This document shows positions 1 through 7,861 of a stretch of 64,000 nt of DNA, piece by piece. Positions within the stretch are counted from its first letter, which is position 1. Each line of letters starts with the position of its first letter. A program made the translations under genes and the position numbers. Under the pieces are notes generated by a model that worked only from the letters and a program-made list of their open reading frames with translations, ran no database searches and was not told where the DNA came from. The stretch comes from Prevotella ihumii (GTDB taxonomy: Bacteria; Bacteroidota; Bacteroidia; Bacteroidales; Bacteroidaceae), in contig NZ_LT706987.1 of assembly GCF_900155655.1 (NCBI RefSeq), positions 2,949,006 through 3,013,005 of the forward strand. The letters are read 5' to 3'.

Positions 1-1339
1 TTTCTTCCATTGTGGCATCGGGATTACCATAGCGCAAGTTGTCGATGAGCGAGGTCTTGAACAGGCGGGTGTTTTGGAAGACGAACGACACGTTGCGCAT
101 CAGTTCCTCTCCGTTCATCTCTCGCACGTCCACATCTCCTATGCTCACGCTGCCCTCTCGCACGTCCCAAAAGCGGGGGATAAGCCGTGCCAGAGTGGTT
201 TTTCCACTGCCCGATGCTCCTACGAGCGCAACCGTTTTGCCTTCGGGAATGGTAAGGTTGATATGACTCACTGCATCTTTCTCCGCTCCCTCATATCGAA
301 ACGAAACATCGTTGAAACGAATGTCGAACGTCTCTGCCTCCTTCGGATCGTCGTGCTTCGGGAGCGGTGCGACATGGGTGAGCCGTTCTAATCGCTCCAC
401 TGCCTCGTTTGCCATAAAGAGATCCTGACTGAGGTAGGCGGCTTTCATCAGGTTGGAAGCGATGAGCGGTGCAATCACCACATAAAGTATCACGTCGGCA
501 ATAATTGTGCTTGTATCTCCACCGTGTCCTATCAGGATAATAGCAGTAGGAACGAGAATGAAGGCAAAGGCATTGACCGCAAGCATATAAAACGACATCG
601 GTGTGCGCCACACGAGCGTACACTTGATGACGAGGTCGCGGTAACTGACGATGCTGTCGTAGAAACGCTTGAACGAGAACACCGTCTGCTGGAACACTTT
701 CACCACAGGAATACCCCTTACATATTCCACCGCCTCGCTACTCATCTTCTCCTGCGCATCAAGGTAGAGCCTTTGAAATTGGTTATTCTTCGGGTTCATC
801 ATATATCCCATAATGCCTATAGCACCAACGAGCGGTATCATTGCAGCAGCTCCCAACTGCCAATCCACTGCGAACAGCAGCACAATGATGCCGATCGGAG
901 CGACAACACAGCTTGCCACATCGGGCAGCAGGTGCGCCACGAAAGTATGTGTCTGTCCCGAATCTTCATCAATGATTTTACGCATACGCCCCGTGTTCTG
1001 ACTATCGAAATAACCCAATGGCGCACGCATCAGCCGTTGCATCGCTTTGCGCCTCATATTGGTCTCAATGCGGAAAGCAGCAAGGTGAGAGAGCATCAGG
1101 GCAGCGAAATAAAGCAGCACGTTCGCCACCGACACCACAAGGGCAGCAAGGGCATAATCCCATACGGGTGTGTCGGAAAGGTCGCCTTCGGCGGTGAGCA
1201 GTGTGCGCACCACGAGCCATAAGAGAATGAATGGAACGAGCGACAGCAATCCGTTGACCGCCGACAGCCCGACGGAGCAGGGCAGCACCAGTCTGCGCCC
1301 TTCCATATAAGCTCCTAATCGTTTGAGTGTTTTGAACAT
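1..1339 (-). CDS. ABC exporter, fused membrane and ATPase domains (partial)
   Basis: The reading frame is open from an ATG at 1339 to the left edge, about 446 codons, so the C-terminus is missing. The first ~300 residues hold hydrophobic segments of an ABC type-1 exporter membrane domain. The ATPase domain follows, with Walker A GASGSGKTTLAR near residue 378 and a Q-loop-like FVFQNTRLF further on; signature and Walker B lie off the window. Such half-transporters act as dimers exporting drugs, lipids or peptides across the inner membrane. The divergently unrelated TetR gene lies just upstream on the same strand (31 bp gap) and probably controls it. The GC content looks higher than in the surrounding intergenic DNA. 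Substrate unknown. Confidence 0.9.
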   Translation of the reverse strand, partial: MFKTLKRLGAYMEGRRLVLPCSVGLSAVNGLLSLVPFILLWLVVRTLLTAEGDLSDTPVWDYALAALVVSVANVLLYFAALMLSHLAAFRIETNMRRKAMQRLMRAPLGYFDSQNTGRMRKIIDEDSGQTHTFVAHLLPDVASCVVAPIGIIVLLFAVDWQLGAAAMIPLVGAIGIMGYMMNPKNNQFQRLYLDAQEKMSSEAVEYVRGIPVVKVFQQTVFSFKRFYDSIVSYRDLVIKCTLVWRTPMSFYMLAVNAFAFILVPTAIILIGHGGDTSTIIADVILYVVIAPLIASNLMKAAYLSQDLFMANEAVERLERLTHVAPLPKHDDPKEAETFDIRFNDVSFRYEGAEKDAVSHINLTIPEGKTVALVGASGSGKTTLARLIPRFWDVREGSVSIGDVDVREMNGEELMRNVSFVFQNTRLFKTSLIDNLRYGNPDATMEE

Positions 1340-1369
1340 ATCATTATTGTTTTTTTTGTGAATGTTAGC

Positions 1370-1990
1370 CTATGGTTTCATCAGCTCTTTCCAGCCTGCC
1401 GTTCCAAAGGCGATGTACTGCGTGAGTGCTTGTTTGACTTCCTCCTCACTATATTCCTCGTGTTCCACCAATTCGCAAAAGAGAGTCGTCCAAGCCGAAC
1501 TGGTGAGATGTATCAGAAACGGAGAAATGTTGGTGTTGATGTGTGGGTATCGTTCCTTCATCAGCCGGAGGTATTCCATACCGACCTTCATCTGGTGGTC
1601 AATGATTTTGTTCTTATATCCCTCCAACGAAGTTCCCTCGGCATTGAAGAGTAACAGCCGCAGTTCGGGGCGGAACTGCTTGACAAGGGTAAGCATCGCC
1701 ATAATGTGATTGATTTGCTGTTGCCGCAAATCGAACACGTCAAGCGAGAGAAATTCCTCATCGTTATGCGAGAGGATATAGCGGTCAAGCGCATTGAGCA
1801 ACGGCTGCAATACTGCACAAAACAGAGTATCCTTACTGTCAAAATAATGATACAGGTTTCCCACTGTCACGCCAGCCTTACGCGCCACGTTTCTAATGCA
1901 CGTACGCTGCACACCGTTTTTGATAAACTCTCTATGGGCAACTTGCAATATGCGTTGCTTTATGTCTGTCTTCAATGTCTGCATAGTCAA
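1370..1990 (-). CDS. TetR/AcrR family transcriptional regulator
   Basis: A 206-residue protein of typical TetR length. The N-terminal helix-turn-helix spans roughly residues 10-55, with the family pattern VARKAGVTVGNLYHYFDSKD in the recognition helix region. The C-terminal part is a variable ligand-binding helical domain. TetR proteins are dimeric repressors released by small molecules. It is read into the ABC exporter gene on the same strand with a 31-bp gap, so it probably regulates that transporter. A terminator-like hairpin in its leader suggests a second level of control. Start chosen at the first ATG (MTMQTLK); the ATG at codon 3 is an alternative. Confidence 0.9.
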   Translation of the reverse strand: MTMQTLKTDIKQRILQVAHREFIKNGVQRTCIRNVARKAGVTVGNLYHYFDSKDTLFCAVLQPLLNALDRYILSHNDEEFLSLDVFDLRQQQINHIMAMLTLVKQFRPELRLLLFNAEGTSLEGYKNKIIDHQMKVGMEYLRLMKERYPHINTNISPFLIHLTSSAWTTLFCELVEHEEYSEEEVKQALTQYIAFGTAGWKELMKP

Positions 1991-2028
1991 AGATGAATAA
2001 TGAACATAGTTTTAGTTTGTTCACAAAA

Positions 2029-2062
2029 AAAGCGCACCATTCTATAATGAATGATGCGCTAT
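2029..2062 (-). promoter_or_regulatory. Terminator-like hairpin in the TetR leader (candidate attenuator)
   Basis: On the minus strand the sequence AGCGCATCATTC, a short loop, GAATGGTGCGCT forms a stem and is followed by a run of seven T. It lies between the likely promoter at 2136-2143 and the TetR start at 1990. No gene upstream on this strand needs a terminator. A short leader reading frame starting MRKDKYHLQRAL reads through the hairpin. This layout resembles an attenuator; whether the leader is translated is an inference. Confidence 0.5.
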
Positions 2063-2135
2063 TGGGCTGGTCTAATATTAAAGCCCTTTGTAGGTGATAT
2101 TTATCCTTTCTCATAAACTTTTTTTTTAGATGCTG

Positions 2136-2143
2136 CAAAGATA
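2136..2143 (-). promoter_or_regulatory. Bacteroidota -7 promoter box for the TetR gene
   Basis: The minus strand reads TATCTTTG followed by C, an exact match to the TAnnTTTG box of the Bacteroidota primary sigma factor. It sits about 145 bp before the TetR start, leaving a leader of about 130 nt that contains the hairpin. The -33 element is not a good match. Confidence 0.55.
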
Positions 2144-2202
2144 AAAAGAATGCTATTTCCATACAATACCTAAATATAGTGATTTTCTTAAAAACGCATC
2201 AT

Positions 2203-2423
2203 TTAATCGATCCTCAAATGTTTTCTTGCGTCAACTCCTTTATCGCGCTGAGAGTAGATTCTCATAAGAGAACGGATGATTTCGCTGTACTGATAACCAA
2301 ACGATCTACGCTTTAGACCGAGGATTGAGTCGATTACAGATGATAATTTGTCCATAACCCGAAAAATATTCCTCCAAAAGGAGTGAGTTTCTCAGATTTA
2401 ATTTGTAACTTTGCCCCCCGCAT
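2203..2423 (-). pseudogene. IS1380-type transposase, N-terminal fragment with frameshift
   Basis: On the minus strand an ATG at 2423 opens a frame containing LQIKSEKLTPFGGIF, which matches the start of IS1380-family transposases as I know them (MAKIQIKSE...LTPFGG). A frameshift follows and the second frame reads LSSVIDSILGL, then FGYQYSEIIRSLM, also typical of the family N-terminus, ending at a stop after about 70 codons in total. The rest of the transposase is absent. The terminal repeat end of the element lies at 2560-2580. Dead remnant. Confidence 0.7.
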
Positions 2424-2578
2424 ATCAGATTTTTGCTTGTTTTTTTTTGCAACACTAAGATAAGTGAAAATTCTGATATGGCAAAATCCTGAGCTGCTCT
2501 GCCGCTTGCCAAGGCAAGAGCTTTTTGTTGCTCAGGTACTCAAAAAGTTTAAATTTATAATAGTGTTGCGGAATTAAG
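2424..2578. repeat. Terminal region of IS1380-type element (left end)
   Basis: This stretch contains CAACACTA near 2450, the inverted copy TAGTGTTGCGGAATTAAGG ending at 2578, and nested hairpins between (catatcag/ctgatatg and ctgagc/gctcag). The same sequence, with small differences, recurs at the right ends of the elements at 49217-49550, 54122-54429 and 55742-56078. The peptide gene starts 15 bp after the end of the element. Confidence 0.7.
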
Positions 2579-2592
2579 GAAATAATTACATT

Positions 2593-2781
2593 ATGCTTTA
2601 CAACTACAACAAAGATCAGGAAATCCATTCCCTATCAGGCCGAGGTAAGCAGTACGTTACTCCGCGTATCAACATCACGGCTATGGAAACAATGCATCTG
2701 ATGGCTGGTTCAGATCCGGAGGCGACTATTGAGGACATTCATTACGGGGGGGGGGTTACCGACGAGATAGACGACCAGTAG
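2593..2781 (+). CDS. Small peptide of 62 aa with in-frame G10 tract
   Basis: A short reading frame containing the segment YVTPRINITAMETMHLMAGS. Short Bacteroidales proteins with a PxxxxxxMET...LAGS-like core are common, but no function is known to me. The glycine run before the C-terminus is encoded by ten consecutive G (2746-2755). One G fewer stops the frame after a few codons. One G more makes the frame continue without a stop into the downstream lipoprotein frame. No signal peptide is visible. It may be a co-transcribed partner of the lipoprotein gene. Coding status is likely but not certain. Confidence 0.6.
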   Translation: MLYNYNKDQEIHSLSGRGKQYVTPRINITAMETMHLMAGSDPEATIEDIHYGGGVTDEIDDQ

Positions 2782-2882
2782 GCATCCTCTTCCGTATAGA
2801 CAAACGTATGTCAAATATCTATACACGCATACAGGTTTTAATAACGAAACAAGAATATAAAAACAGAAACATCTTAAAAAAT

Positions 2883-4868
2883 ATGTCTATTAAAGTTTTT
2901 TCAATGGCTATCTTAGCCTCACTTCTGTTCGTGTCGTGCAGCCAGACAAGCATAGACTACGATTCCAAGACAACCACCACTACATCTGCAAATGAATTGA
3001 AGACCTACGAAGTGGAGATAGAAGCACAGACCAACGAACCTGAAACAAGGGCTGCTATGCCATTCAAGGTCACGGAAGAGAATATCAACGGCAAGACTGT
3101 TCTGTATCCGAAACTGAACATCACAGAGGAGACGATGCCTTCGGTGGTGGTGCTCTACAATAAGAATAATGGTGTCAAGGAAGTTGTCGAGGCAAACTGG
3201 AACGTGATCAAGGAAGATACAAGCATAAAGTTTAACCTGAACAAGCTGACCAGTAAGAGCGACCTGGCTAACGGCGAATGGTATATGATGTCGCTGATGG
3301 GGGGTGAGAAGAACGGTAACGACTTGAAGGTGGATATACCAACCGACATCAACCAGATAGAGAAGGACCAGACCTTTACTTCTCCTTGTCCTTTTGCAAC
3401 CACATGGCGTCGCATTGTAAAGAACGGCAATAAGCTGAAGCTCAGCAACAAAAGCAAGAAGATGGTATTCAAGCCACAGGGTGTCTTCCTTGTCATGTCA
3501 TTGGAAAGCCGTATGACCCTTCCTACAAAGATCAGCCGTGAGCTCACACTCGAAAGCAATGCCTTCTGTACGTCAGGTTCTTATAAGTTCAATGTCAGCA
3601 ACAACGTTGGCGAAGATGCTGACTTAGCAGCTAATTATTGGGAGCCAAACAGCCAGCTGGCTATCAGCGATATGTCTGCCGTCTACAAGAAGTATAATGC
3701 ACAACATTATAGAAGCACCATCAAGCTCAACTATAATTCGGGCAAGGATGACGGTACGCTGCGTAACGGTCAGAGCGACCTCGACAAGTACATCTACTTC
3801 AACAGCTATAAAAAGTCAACGGGTACTAACACACCAAACACCAGGACAAACCGTGGTTTCCTTCTCTGCCTAATGCCTGTCGACTACACGAAGACAAGCA
3901 ACTATCCTGGTGGTATCGTAAACGAGACCCTCCTCTTCGGAGATGTTGAAGTGACAGATGAAAATAGAACAAACTACACATACGATAAGAATACATATAC
4001 GAAAAATCCAAGCACATGGCGTCCGTATATGGGCCACAGATATCTCTTGGGCAGCTTCAGCAACCCGCTCAGCAAGGGGTCCAGCTATGACATGACGCTG
4101 AGGATCATCCGCCCTAACCTCCCTATCGAGCGTTTGTGGGCTTACAAGCAAGGTAAAGAACTGCAGAATAAAACAAGAAAAGATGCTGACAAGATTGCTA
4201 AGGGAGAGACTGTCGACAATAACTATCCTCTTCTGAGCAGCAAACTTTACAGATTGCCAAAGTACACCGAGTTTACCCCTGTCTTCAACAATCCTAAGTC
4301 GCAGCTTCAGACTAACAAGGAGTTAGGCGGATTAAGACGCTTCAAAATCGGAGATGGATATGGTTTCTCATTGACCGTTGATAGTCATCGTAACTTCGTT
4401 GACCTGAATGGTAAACAAAGAAAGTTCTCTAACTGGTACTGTGCTGTGCAAGACAGCAAGGTGATGTATGCTATCATGTATATGAAACCTGTGAAAGATA
4501 TTGACCCTAACCCAACAAACAACTACAAGGTGGCTGTCAGGATGACCTTCCCAGAACCTGATGCTAAATCGGGTGTTGCAAAGGTAGAAACATATTATTT
4601 GGGTCCAAACTATAATCTGTCCTTCAATGTAGCAGGTTATTACCTGTGCCACGAAGAGTTCTGGAAGAAGCTGGATCGTCAGGATATCATTTCACGTGAG
4701 TTCCAGTTGGGTTACTATTGGCTTACCACCGATAATATAATCGACCCAGAACATGAGCCAAAGGCAACCTACACTGAGTTCAAGCTTGATGGTAGTGCAC
4801 AGCCTGAATATACCAAAACAAACGGAACGAGCTATTTCCTCCCTTGGTTGAACAGCCCGGCTTGGTAA
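2883..4868 (+). CDS. Large secreted lipoprotein, function unknown
   Basis: The frame opens at ATG 2808, but the ATG at 2883 is preferred because it directly starts a lipoprotein signal peptide, MSIKVFSMAILASLLFVSC, with the lipobox cysteine at residue 19. The mature ~640 residues are polar, with a threonine-rich linker just after the cysteine and an alternating pattern typical of beta-rich surface proteins. The protein ends SYFLPWLNSPAW. It could be a fimbrillin-like or other cell-surface lipoprotein; I do not recognise a specific family. It follows the G10 peptide gene by about 100 bp and is closed by a strong terminator, so the two probably form one unit. Confidence 0.75.
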   Translation: MSIKVFSMAILASLLFVSCSQTSIDYDSKTTTTTSANELKTYEVEIEAQTNEPETRAAMPFKVTEENINGKTVLYPKLNITEETMPSVVVLYNKNNGVKEVVEANWNVIKEDTSIKFNLNKLTSKSDLANGEWYMMSLMGGEKNGNDLKVDIPTDINQIEKDQTFTSPCPFATTWRRIVKNGNKLKLSNKSKKMVFKPQGVFLVMSLESRMTLPTKISRELTLESNAFCTSGSYKFNVSNNVGEDADLAANYWEPNSQLAISDMSAVYKKYNAQHYRSTIKLNYNSGKDDGTLRNGQSDLDKYIYFNSYKKSTGTNTPNTRTNRGFLLCLMPVDYTKTSNYPGGIVNETLLFGDVEVTDENRTNYTYDKNTYTKNPSTWRPYMGHRYLLGSFSNPLSKGSSYDMTLRIIRPNLPIERLWAYKQGKELQNKTRKDADKIAKGETVDNNYPLLSSKLYRLPKYTEFTPVFNNPKSQLQTNKELGGLRRFKIGDGYGFSLTVDSHRNFVDLNGKQRKFSNWYCAVQDSKVMYAIMYMKPVKDIDPNPTNNYKVAVRMTFPEPDAKSGVAKVETYYLGPNYNLSFNVAGYYLCHEEFWKKLDRQDIISREFQLGYYWLTTDNIIDPEHEPKATYTEFKLDGSAQPEYTKTNGTSYFLPWLNSPAW

Positions 4869-4900
4869 TAGCGGAAACTGATAACAACATACTAAAAAGA

Positions 4901-4926
4901 AGCGGCTCAATGAGTCGCTTTTTTTG
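4901..4926 (+). terminator. Rho-independent terminator after the lipoprotein gene
   Basis: The stem AGCGGCTCA / TGAGTCGCT (one G-T pair) with a minimal loop is followed by seven T. It lies 33 bp after the lipoprotein stop codon. Confidence 0.85.
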
Positions 4927-5008
4927 TGCCCTATTGGTCATTTTGCGAGGTAGAAGCCATTGTGAAAGCCGATAAATACTAACTTTGTTTGAGACTGAAA
5001 ACCTTAAA

Positions 5009-5266
5009 GGCTGGTGCTATAAATTACCACCGCATATCGTCATTAAACCCAAATCGCTCATTAGCCCGCAAAGGCTTTTTAAAGCGTTTAGATGTTATGC
5101 TTTTCTTCGTCTTTGCACCGTATTTTGGATCTTTTCGTTTGTTTTTTCAGTTGTTTAGCTCGCTAAACGTCTTCAAAAACAACCCAAAATAGCTCAAAAT
5201 AAGCTCGCAAATCTCGAAGAAGTCTAACGACCGATTTGGGTTAAATTTTTATGAAATACGTTTTGT
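5009..5266. repeat. Repeat family B copy, split by insertion of repeat family A
   Basis: Starts AGGCTGGTGCTATAAATTA, continues ACCACCGCATATCGTCATTAAA, and after the inserted element at 5048-5240 resumes with TTTTTATGAAATACGTTTTG. The uninterrupted order is present, in reverse orientation, at 32580-32641 and 47098-47158. This shows the family A element landed inside a family B copy. Confidence 0.8.
5048..5240. mobile_element. Small inverted-repeat element, family A (193 bp)
   Basis: The ends are CCCAAATCG and CGATTTGGG; the inverted repeats extend to about 17 bp (CCCAAATCGGTCGTTAG). It is flanked on both sides by TTAAA (5043-5047 and 5241-5245). The empty site gtcaTTAAAtttttatg occurs at 47115-47135 and 32595-32615 in reverse, so TTAAA is a true target duplication. 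A second copy of the same length is at 58746-58938. No reading frame inside is convincing: it is a MITE-like non-autonomous element. Confidence 0.85.
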
Positions 5267-5581
5267 TATTTTTTAGCTACTATACCAATTGTTACCTTAT
5301 CCGATAGATAGCGTATTTCTCTTTTATCTTTTTCTCTTTTTCCGTTTTACCTCGGATAAGTGTTAAATACAAGGGTCATAATTCTCGTATATGCGTTGAA
5401 AAGAAGCGTGATACACAAAAGTGGCATAAATGGGTGTGCAACTGTAAACTGTTGATTGATAATGAGTAATGAGTAAACAGGAAAAAGTGTGCAAGAATAT
5501 ACTGCTTATATTACGGAAATATAGAACGAATAAAAAAAGAATATGAACAAGAAAAGTGCTATTAAGTGGTATTTCAGAAGG

Positions 5582-5665
5582 CAAAAGTTGAACTTTAGCT
5601 TTGCCAAACATCAATGTTGAGGTGGTAAAACATATATGTTTGGCATTGTCAAAGTTGAACTTTGG
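5582..5665. repeat. Four palindromes at about 22-bp spacing (locus 1)
   Basis: Units are AAAGTTGAACTTT, AAACATCAATGTT, AACATATATGTTT and AAAGTTGAACTTT, beginning near 5583, 5605, 5628 and 5650. Each is a near-perfect palindrome, and the spacing is two DNA helical turns. Two more loci with the same two unit types are at 26960-27043 and 45295-45379. No gene is supported here. Confidence 0.75.
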
Positions 5666-5783
5666 CTTTCTATAATATCAATAAAAGAGATTTAGAATAG
5701 ATAATAAGAAATATCGGATAATTCTATTTGGGGAATTAAAATGTTAAATCAACATAACAGCAAAACCCATTGGGAGAATTAAA

Positions 5784-5949
5784 CCCAAATGGGTCGTTAG
5801 CCCAGTCAGACCAGTCGGACTTGTCAGACCAGTCGGACTTGTCAGACCAGTCGGACGTGTCAGACAAGTCCGACTGGTCTGACTGGTCTGACTGGTCTGA
5901 CAAGTCCGACTGGTCCGACTGGTCCGACTGGGCTAACGACCCATTTGGG
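5784..5949. repeat. Palindromic GTCNGACNN array with family A ends
   Basis: Outer ends are CCCAAATGGGTCGTTAG and CTAACGACCCATTTGGG. Inside are about fourteen units of 9 bp, GTCNGAC plus two bases. Units on the left mostly read GTCAGAC or GTCGGAC, and those on the right GTCCGAC or GTCTGAC, so the whole folds into one long hairpin. Both strands are open and would encode SDQSDLSDQSD-like repeats, which is a by-product of the 9-bp period. It lies between convergent transcription units. Confidence 0.8.
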
Positions 5950-6106
5950 CTTAACAAAAATATTGCCATAAGAAAGCTCCTTTTGAAACAGATTTTAATG
6001 TGCTCAAGGGGCATGTAGCCCCCATAAGCATTTGGAGATAAATCCCTTTAACGCCTCTAACTTCTTGATAAAAGAAACAAATTTTAAGGCTGGTCTATAA
6101 AATTAA

Positions 6107-6132
6107 CCTAATCGGGTGTTTGCCCAATTAGG
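6107..6132 (-). terminator. Terminator of the symporter gene
   Basis: On the minus strand CCTAATTGGG, loop CAAACA, CCCGATTAGG forms a stem followed by TTAATTTT. It overlaps the stop codon of the symporter. A short piece of repeat family B (aaggctggtctataaaatta) lies directly beyond it. Confidence 0.7.
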
Positions 6133-7558
6133 ATTTCTTTGGTTTTATTATCGTTGTTATCCATAGTCCGATGAAGGTAATTGCGCCATTGAGCATAAGT
6201 AGTTCGTACCCAAACTTGTATTGCCACAGGTGCTGAGCAAGCATATCTAAGCCATAACAAAGTAAGGGTGAAGCGAGGGCAATATATGGTACAAGGCGGT
6301 CGGTAACAGGTTGGCGAGTGAACAAGCCGTATGCAAACAAGCCTAAGAGTGGACCATAGGTATAGGAAACAATGGTGTAAATGGCATTGATAAGATTGGT
6401 AGAATTGAGGGCGCGGAAACCTAAAATGAAACCCACAAATACCACTGCCATTCCGAGGTGTACACGTTTGCGCAAGCGTTCGTCGTTTGGCTTTTCGCAA
6501 ATGTCTATGCAGTAGCTCGTAGTGAGCGAGGTAAGGGCAGAGTCGGCTGAAGAAAAACAAGCTGCCACCACACCGATGGTGAAGAGCACTACAACCCCAT
6601 TGCCCAACATTCCGCCTGCAACGGGGAGCAACATCAGTTCGTCGGGCATTGTGGGCAGTGTTTGCCCCATCTGTTGTAGGTAGTGCATCAGCAGTATGCC
6701 CAATGCAAGAAACAGCATATTGACGGGGAGGAAGGCTATGCCGTATGTACACATATCTTTTTGTGCGTCGCGGAGGGTTTTGCAAGTAAGGTTCTTTTGC
6801 ATCATATCTTGATCTAATCCCGTCATAACGATTACAATAAAGACGCCACTAAGAAATTGTTTCCAAAAGTTTTGTGTACTTATCCAGTCGTCCCACACAA
6901 AGATTTGGCTGTGCGTATCGGAAGAAACAAAGGAGAGAACTGACGACAGATTGAGCTGAAGTGCGTCCATCACCTTGAAAGCGATAAGCACCAATGCTGC
7001 CAATATACAAAGTGTTTGGAACGTATCTGTAAAGACAAGGGTCTTGATGCCGCCCTTTCGGGTGTACAACCATATTAAAAGCACTAATGAAGGTACGGTA
7101 ACAAAGAAAGGAATATGATAGCCATCGAGCACGAAGCGTTGTAAAATCATACACACAACATAAAACTTGACAGCCGAACCTGCCATCTTGGACAAGAGAA
7201 AGAACGATGCACCTGTTTTGTAACTCATTCTCCCCAATCGCTCCTTTAGGTAGGTGTAAATGGTAATCAGTCGCAGTCTATAATAAATAGGTAAAAGCAC
7301 AAAGGCAACAAGGGCATACCCCACGATAAAACCCATACAGGTTTGGAGGTACGACATATTTTGGTTCATCACCATTCCAGGTACACTGACAAAGGTAACG
7401 CCCGATATGCTGGCACCAATCATTCCGAAGGCTACAAGATACCACGGCGATTGTCGATTGGCATTGTAAAACGTCTGGTTGGAAACGTTGCGAACAGTGA
7501 AGCGGCTCAACAAAAGAAGAGCAGCAAAATAAATCAATATAGTGGAGAGAATTATCAT
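6128..7558 (-). CDS. Sodium:solute symporter (SSS family)
   Basis: A 476-residue polytopic membrane protein with about 13 hydrophobic segments, the expected size for the SSS family (LeuT fold). The first helix and the segment GMIGASISGVTFVSVPGMV match the helix 1-2 region where sodium and substrate bind. These proteins couple sodium entry to uptake of sugars, amino acids, vitamins or sialic acid across the inner membrane. Substrate cannot be told from sequence. It stands alone, with repeats on both sides, and has its own terminator. Confidence 0.9.
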   Translation of the reverse strand: MIILSTILIYFAALLLLSRFTVRNVSNQTFYNANRQSPWYLVAFGMIGASISGVTFVSVPGMVMNQNMSYLQTCMGFIVGYALVAFVLLPIYYRLRLITIYTYLKERLGRMSYKTGASFFLLSKMAGSAVKFYVVCMILQRFVLDGYHIPFFVTVPSLVLLIWLYTRKGGIKTLVFTDTFQTLCILAALVLIAFKVMDALQLNLSSVLSFVSSDTHSQIFVWDDWISTQNFWKQFLSGVFIVIVMTGLDQDMMQKNLTCKTLRDAQKDMCTYGIAFLPVNMLFLALGILLMHYLQQMGQTLPTMPDELMLLPVAGGMLGNGVVVLFTIGVVAACFSSADSALTSLTTSYCIDICEKPNDERLRKRVHLGMAVVFVGFILGFRALNSTNLINAIYTIVSYTYGPLLGLFAYGLFTRQPVTDRLVPYIALASPLLCYGLDMLAQHLWQYKFGYELLMLNGAITFIGLWITTIIKPKKS

Positions 7559-7677
7559 ATTGTCACAAAGTTGAGAAAAAAGTTTGCTTTTCTTGCCGTG
7601 TTCTATTTCTTTTTATTACCTTTGCGCTATCTTATAAAGGCACAAAGTAAAAATAAGATAATTTGAACCCCAATCGG

Positions 7678-7772
7678 TCATTAGACCAGTTTAGGGCTTG
7701 TCTATCTATTTACCGAAACTTATGAGGTGTATTTTTGCCTTATTACATTCTCATTCTAACGACCGATTTGGG
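7678..7772. mobile_element. Small inverted-repeat element, family A (95 bp variant)
   Basis: Ends are CCCCAATCGGTCATTAG and CTAACGACCGATTTGGG. Both flanks are TTGAA (7673-7677 and 7773-7777), an exact 5-bp duplication. The internal sequence (gaaacttatgag, tacattctcattctaac) is shared with the longer variant at 25040-25290. Confidence 0.8.
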
Positions 7773-7811
7773 TTGAACAGAACAAACCTATTCTATGATT
7801 ATACACACGAA

Positions 7812-7849
7812 AACAGCCCAACGAAAGCGTGAGTCTTTCTTGGGCTGTT
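7812..7849. terminator. Terminator hairpin after coaW
   Basis: AACAGCCCAA and TTGGGCTGTT form the lower stem, extended by CGAAAG/CTTTC. T-rich sequence follows on both strands, so it could stop transcription from either side. It lies just past the 3' end of the pantothenate kinase gene. Confidence 0.75.
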
Positions 7850-7861
7850 CATTTTTTATCG

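Noticed and set aside
524..1222. Plus-strand frame of 232 codons
   Set aside because: It is antisense to the ABC exporter, whose minus-strand frame has clear membrane segments and Walker A.
2306..2512. Minus-strand frame of 68 codons at the IS1380 remnant
   Set aside because: Most of it crosses the non-coding IS end; the true transposase remnant starts at 2423 and needs a frameshift.
4989..5192. Plus-strand frame of 67 codons
   Set aside because: It spans the family A/B repeat junction and occurs only because of the inserted element.
5736..6018. Two opposite reading frames encoding SDQSDLSD-type repeats
   Set aside because: The repeat peptides arise automatically from the 9-bp GTCNGACNN array, which is open on both strands; there is no start context, promoter or globular part.
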